This document shows positions 30,935-33,746 of a stretch of DNA of 33,746 nt, piece by piece. Location of the stretch: NCBI GenBank assembly GCA_045613985.1, contig JAZLCA010000081.1:1-33746 (forward strand), in the 5' to 3' direction. The DNA comes from SIG644 sp045613985. Lineage in GTDB: Bacteria; Bacillota; Clostridia; Oscillospirales; CAG-272. How positions within the stretch are numbered: the first letter of the stretch is position 1; each line of letters opens with the position of its first letter. The notes under the pieces are model-generated. The model was not told the origin of the DNA and made no database searches. It was given only the letters and a program-made list of their open reading frames with translations. The position numbers and the translations under genes are program-made.

Positions 30935-32272
30935 TTATTTTTTCTCAATGACGACCTTGGTCGGATCGACGTAGGTCACCACACCCGCAATGGATGCGTG
31001 CTGGGGTACCGAAAATCCTTCGGCAGCCGTAGCGATGACCTGTCCCTCCTCCACCACGTCGCCCACGCTCACGCAAGGGATGCTGGGCGCGCCGATGTGC
31101 TGGGATGTGAAGATCTCTACCCGATCCATCTCCAGCATTTCAGGGATATACTCGGGCACGCGGTCAAATTTGTCCACGCCAAGCATTCTCTTCCAGCGGT
31201 CGGAGGGGATCTGTCTTGCTCTGCGCTCGGGATGAACTTGAAATTCCTCTCCAGGCTTGGCAATATATTTCATGCGATTTTGCGCCAACGTCTTTTTGTG
31301 TTGCGCAATCACGGCGCGGGGCGAGATGGACTGGCAACAAGCCGCGATCTCACAAACGCCGCAGGCCGAGCACATACTGGCCGTCATCACCGATTCGGGC
31401 ATGGTCTCAGACACCGCATTCTCCACTCGGACGTGCTTGTGCGGCTCCAAGGGATAACCCAAAAGCGCGCGGGGGCACAGATCGGTACAGCGGGTACATT
31501 GACAGCAGGCGGAAGCCGCCAGCGTCAGCTGTACGCGAGGGGTTCTCTTCTTTACGTTAATCGCGGGGATATCGTCCGGGAAGATCATCAGTCCCTTGGT
31601 CGCCTTGGTGACGATGGTCTTGCTCGGATCAATGACCTTACCCATGGAAGGACCGCCGTCAAGCACGGTGTAACCCTCGGGCACCTTGATGCCCAATCGG
31701 TCGAACAACGCTCCTACGCAGGTGCCGACCGGCACGCGAAGCACGCAGGGGTTGGGAACACAGCCGTGAATCGTCAGCCATTTTTCAATGACGGGCTTGT
31801 TGTGGCGCAACGCCGCCCGGATATTGTAAACGGTCTCCAGGTTCATGACGATGACCCCCACCGTCATGGGAAGCTGTCCGGGAGGCACCAAGCGTCCCGT
31901 CGCTTCATAAATCAAATTGATCTCATCGCCCATGGGATAGACGTTGGGCAGCAGCTTGACAAACACGCCGGGAGCGAGCTCCTGACCGTCCGTCCAGTGT
32001 AGCGCCTTGCCCTTGGTTCCCTTGACGCTGAGCAGGCACTTGTTGATGCCTGTCATTTCCATGATGGCCTCGGCGCCTTCCAGCACGCGATACAGCCGCT
32101 CATGGATGAGCATATAGTCGGTATACAGGAGAGGTTCACATTCAGCCGCATTGATGACCAGCGTGTTTGCGCCCTCGGCAAGCTTGGCAAACGAGGGGAA
32201 GCCTGCGCCACCCGCGCCTACGATGCCTGCATCCTGTATGATTTTTTTAACTTCGTTCAGTTCCACTGACAT
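30935..32272 (-). CDS. PduS-like RnfC-family flavin/iron-sulfur protein
   Basis: A 445-residue electron-transfer protein. GAGGAGFP at 19-26 is the glycine-rich nucleotide/flavin motif of the RnfC/NuoF-like fold. A soluble-ligand-binding stretch near 196-215 is followed by two iron-sulfur motifs: Cys256-x2-Cys259-x2-Cys262-x3-Cys266-Pro and Cys301-x2-Cys304-x2-Cys307-x4-Cys312. The C-terminus (VSVGDVVEEGQVIATA) is a barrel-sandwich like that of RnfC. PduS is a cobalamin reductase or NADH-linked electron carrier of propanediol compartments and pairs with PduT. The second cluster has four spacing residues where classical ferredoxin sites have three, as is common in PduS. It follows EutN after a 123-nt gap. 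Confidence 0.92.
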   Translation of the reverse strand: MSVELNEVKKIIQDAGIVGAGGAGFPSFAKLAEGANTLVINAAECEPLLYTDYMLIHERLYRVLEGAEAIMEMTGINKCLLSVKGTKGKALHWTDGQELAPGVFVKLLPNVYPMGDEINLIYEATGRLVPPGQLPMTVGVIVMNLETVYNIRAALRHNKPVIEKWLTIHGCVPNPCVLRVPVGTCVGALFDRLGIKVPEGYTVLDGGPSMGKVIDPSKTIVTKATKGLMIFPDDIPAINVKKRTPRVQLTLAASACCQCTRCTDLCPRALLGYPLEPHKHVRVENAVSETMPESVMTASMCSACGVCEIAACCQSISPRAVIAQHKKTLAQNRMKYIAKPGEEFQVHPERRARQIPSDRWKRMLGVDKFDRVPEYIPEMLEMDRVEIFTSQHIGAPSIPCVSVGDVVEEGQVIATAAEGFSVPQHASIAGVVTYVDPTKVVIEKK

Positions 32273-32395
32273 TCTCCTTTTAGCTTATGCGATAAAATCG
32301 CACAAGATCGCGCCTGAGTTGACGATACCGGCCGCCGCCGTCGCGCGCATATTTATGCGCATACAAAACCGCGGATAGCCGCAATCAACCTAATA
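32273..32395 (-). other. Intercistronic hairpins between EutN and PduS genes
   Basis: The largest gap among the fully visible shell genes after the PduL start. It contains three small inverted repeats: TGCGAT/ATCGCA (32288-32302), GCGCATA/TATGCGC (32345-32360) and GCGG/CCGC near 32371-32382. No T-run or promoter pair is convincing. They may slow exonucleases or set the amount of PduS relative to the shell proteins. Confidence 0.4.
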
Positions 32396-32644
32396 TCAAT
32401 CAACAATACCGACGACGACCGCGTCCACCGGCGCGGAGGTGTTATGCAACGCCAGACGCGCGCTGCTGCCCGTCGTCAGAAGCACCGTCTCACCGATACC
32501 GGCACCGACGCTGTCAACTGCAATGATGTATTTGTCCGTATTCTGCCCATTTTCGATGATGCGAACCTCCAAAAACTTGGAGCCGACGAGCGAATTTTGC
32601 TTGCGGGTAGATACGATATTGGAAATCACGATACCTTTTAACAT
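32396..32644 (-). CDS. EutN/PduN/CcmL pentameric shell vertex protein
   Basis: An 82-residue protein. MLKGIVISNIVSTRKQNSLVGSK and VGAGIGETVLLTTGSSAR are the family signature; pentamers cap the vertices of the icosahedral shell. Length is close to the usual (about 85-95). It starts 17 nt after the PduL stop, so the two are closely linked. Only this vertex gene is visible; others may lie outside the window. Confidence 0.93.
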   Translation of the reverse strand: MLKGIVISNIVSTRKQNSLVGSKFLEVRIIENGQNTDKYIIAVDSVGAGIGETVLLTTGSSARLALHNTSAPVDAVVVGIVD

Positions 32645-32660
32645 GAGCTTCCTCCGACTT

Positions 32661-33362
32661 TTATTTGACCAGCGTCACACGCGCGCCGTTGCCGATACCG
32701 ACTGCGTTGGCATCGTCGGTGTCCACGTGCATTTCGAGCGCGAACTTGGGGCTGACGCGGATCTGCACGTCAAACCAGCGGGTACGGCGGGGGCCCGAGG
32801 TTACGTCGATGTTGACGTACTCACCGTCCGACACGCCAAAGCGCGCCGCGTCGTCCGTGTGCATATGGATATGACGGTTGGCAATGATGCAGCCCTTCTT
32901 GAGCGACACGATGCCGCAAGGACCCACGATGATAATGGGAGCGGAGCCTTCCAAGGAACCCGACTCACGTACGGGGGGCTTAACCTTGAGCGTGAAGGAA
33001 TCGGTGCGGGAGATCTCAACCTGCGACTCCTTACGAAGCGGACCGAGCACGCGCACGCCCTCGATGGCGCGCATGGAGGGACCAAGGATGGTCAGCGTTT
33101 CCTTGCAAGCGTACTGACCGGGCTGGGACAGATCCTTGATGGGAGTCAGCTCGTAGCCGGCGCCAAACAGGGTCTCCAGATCCTCCTTCGACAGGTGAAT
33201 ATGACGGTTAGAAATGCCGACGGGGATATCGCCTGCGCTCGCAGGAGCGGCAGCGGGAGCGGGGACCGACGCGGGAGCGGCGGAGACGCCCTCACCGTTC
33301 TTTTGCAGGTCAGCCAGCACTCTCTTGACCATTTCGGCAACAGCAGATGCATTGTAATCCAT
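32661..33362 (-). CDS. pduL: PduL phosphotransacylase with N-terminal encapsulation peptide
   Basis: A 233-residue enzyme. PduL interconverts acyl-CoA and acyl-phosphate inside microcompartments, regenerating CoA. The two zinc-binding motifs SNRHIHLS (about 51-58) and ANRHIHMH are present, and GPCGIVSLKKGCIIANRHIH is typical. Residues 1-22 (MDYNASAVAEMVKRVLADLQ) form an amphipathic helix like an encapsulation peptide. A flexible Ala/Pro linker (about 26-45) then connects to the catalytic core. It follows the hexameric shell gene after a 240-nt gap with a strong hairpin and lies 17 nt before EutN. The substrate chain length is not visible from sequence. Confidence 0.94.
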   Translation of the reverse strand: MDYNASAVAEMVKRVLADLQKNGEGVSAAPASVPAPAAAPASAGDIPVGISNRHIHLSKEDLETLFGAGYELTPIKDLSQPGQYACKETLTILGPSMRAIEGVRVLGPLRKESQVEISRTDSFTLKVKPPVRESGSLEGSAPIIIVGPCGIVSLKKGCIIANRHIHMHTDDAARFGVSDGEYVNIDVTSGPRRTRWFDVQIRVSPKFALEMHVDTDDANAVGIGNGARVTLVK

Positions 33363-33539
33363 AATAAATGCCTCTTTTCTATGTAATGATAAATTTCAAC
33401 AATATTATATATATAGAATCCGATGAACGGAAGTATTTGCTATTTCAGCGTCCCACAGGACGAAAAACGATTCAAGGATACGACAGCGCGGCACTGTCGG
33501 GCGAAAAGCAGCATCGCCGATGAAAGTTCGCCGCGGTGG

Positions 33540-33568
33540 GCGCGTGTGCGGGATATCCGCACACGCGC
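33540..33568 (-). other. Strong intercistronic hairpin after the BMC-H gene
   Basis: A perfect 12-bp GC-rich stem (33540-33551 with 33557-33568, 5-nt loop) lies about 35 nt after the shell gene stop. On the minus strand it is followed by CCACCGCGG, not T residues, so it is unlikely to be a full terminator. It may protect the upstream shell mRNA or reduce read-through. The rest of the 240-nt gap is AT-rich with one TATAAT near 33405 but no good -35. Confidence 0.6.
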
Positions 33569-33602
33569 ACCGTAGCGCGTCATTGACAAAGTAAGACTAA
33601 GA

Positions 33603-33746
33603 TTAGATCTTAGGCAGAACCTGCTCAACGTCGCCGTGGGGTCTGGGAATAACGTGGGTAGCAACAACCCCACCCAGGTTTGCAGCAGCAGCGCCGCCTG
33701 CCCCAACAGCAGCCTTAACAGCACCGACGTCGCCACGAACCATGAC
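33603..33746 (-). CDS. BMC-H hexameric shell protein (C-terminal 47 residues)
   Basis: Only the C-terminal end is in the window: VMVRGDVGAVKAAVGAGGAA and ATHVIPRPHGDVEQVLPKI. The IPRPH motif and the alternating Ala/Gly helix are typical of PduA/EutM/CcmK shell proteins. The start lies outside. It is the upstream neighbour of pduL, and being the major facet protein its message would be abundant, consistent with the hairpin that follows. Confidence 0.93.
   Translation of the reverse strand, partial: VMVRGDVGAVKAAVGAGGAAAANLGGVVATHVIPRPHGDVEQVLPKI

Noticed and set aside
1..33746. CRISPR arrays, insertion sequences, integrases, toxin-antitoxin pairs and phage structural genes
   Set aside because: None was seen: no regularly spaced short repeats with unique spacers, and no transposase or integrase motifs in any plausible frame. 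The tandem repeats inside 11830-17236 are coding.

Overview
The window looks like a chromosome segment of a Gram-positive gut-type Clostridia (Bacillota). The evidence is the str operon order rpsL-rpsG-fusA-tuf, near-consensus TTGACA-17-TATAAT promoters, strong AAGGAGG ribosome binding sites, short Rho-independent terminators, and a giant BspA/MucBP surface protein of the kind common in gut Clostridia. Genus cannot be fixed from sequence alone. Almost all genes lie on the minus strand; only a block near 24.2-27.1 kb is on the plus strand.

Layout. 1-3946: str operon (rpsL, rpsG, fusA, 5' part of tuf) behind a consensus promoter. 3947-5170: about 1.2 kb without protein genes. It holds a structured dispersed repeat (copy A), a duplicated block with tRNA-like remnants, and an intact tRNA-Arg(ACG) with its own promoter and terminator. 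5175-10977: a MoxR ATPase / DUF58 / transglutaminase-membrane-protein operon. 11208-18863: one 2551-residue secreted, membrane-anchored leucine-rich-repeat plus MucBP-like protein. 19149-21857: a Ca2+-type P-ATPase. 21988-24534: an unknown membrane protein, an XRE-S24 (LexA/CI-like) repressor and a divergent small membrane protein, with a 22-bp perfect palindrome between the two divergent promoters. 24544-25681: a folded RNA-like element, a lipoprotein gene, and a promoter-terminator pair that would make an RNA of about 75 nt. 25723-27061: a homocysteine S-methyltransferase-type protein and a small membrane protein. 27105-27396: copy B of the dispersed repeat. 27535-33746: the distal part of a bacterial microcompartment (BMC) operon, read right to left.

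The BMC operon runs: hexameric shell protein (cut by the window edge), PduL phosphotransacylase with an encapsulation peptide, EutN/PduN vertex protein, PduS-like flavin/Fe-S protein, PduT-like Fe-S shell trimer, PduU/EutS-like shell protein, EutP/PduV GTPase, a ParA-type ATPase, a 76-residue Lys/Ala/Pro-rich protein and a class II ketose-bisphosphate aldolase, then a terminator. The L-N-S-T-U-V order follows propanediol-type loci, but the signature enzyme lies outside the window, so the substrate is unknown. PduS and PduT would pass electrons across the shell, and PduL would make acyl-phosphate and recycle CoA. The ParA ATPase and small basic protein are translationally coupled to EutP and are good candidates for a compartment-positioning pair like the McdA/McdB system of carboxysomes. 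This is the most interesting part of the window.

Other points worth a second look are the dispersed multi-hairpin element, whose hairpins are kept while their sequence changes; the divergent repressor switch; and two unassigned RNA-like elements around the lipoprotein gene.
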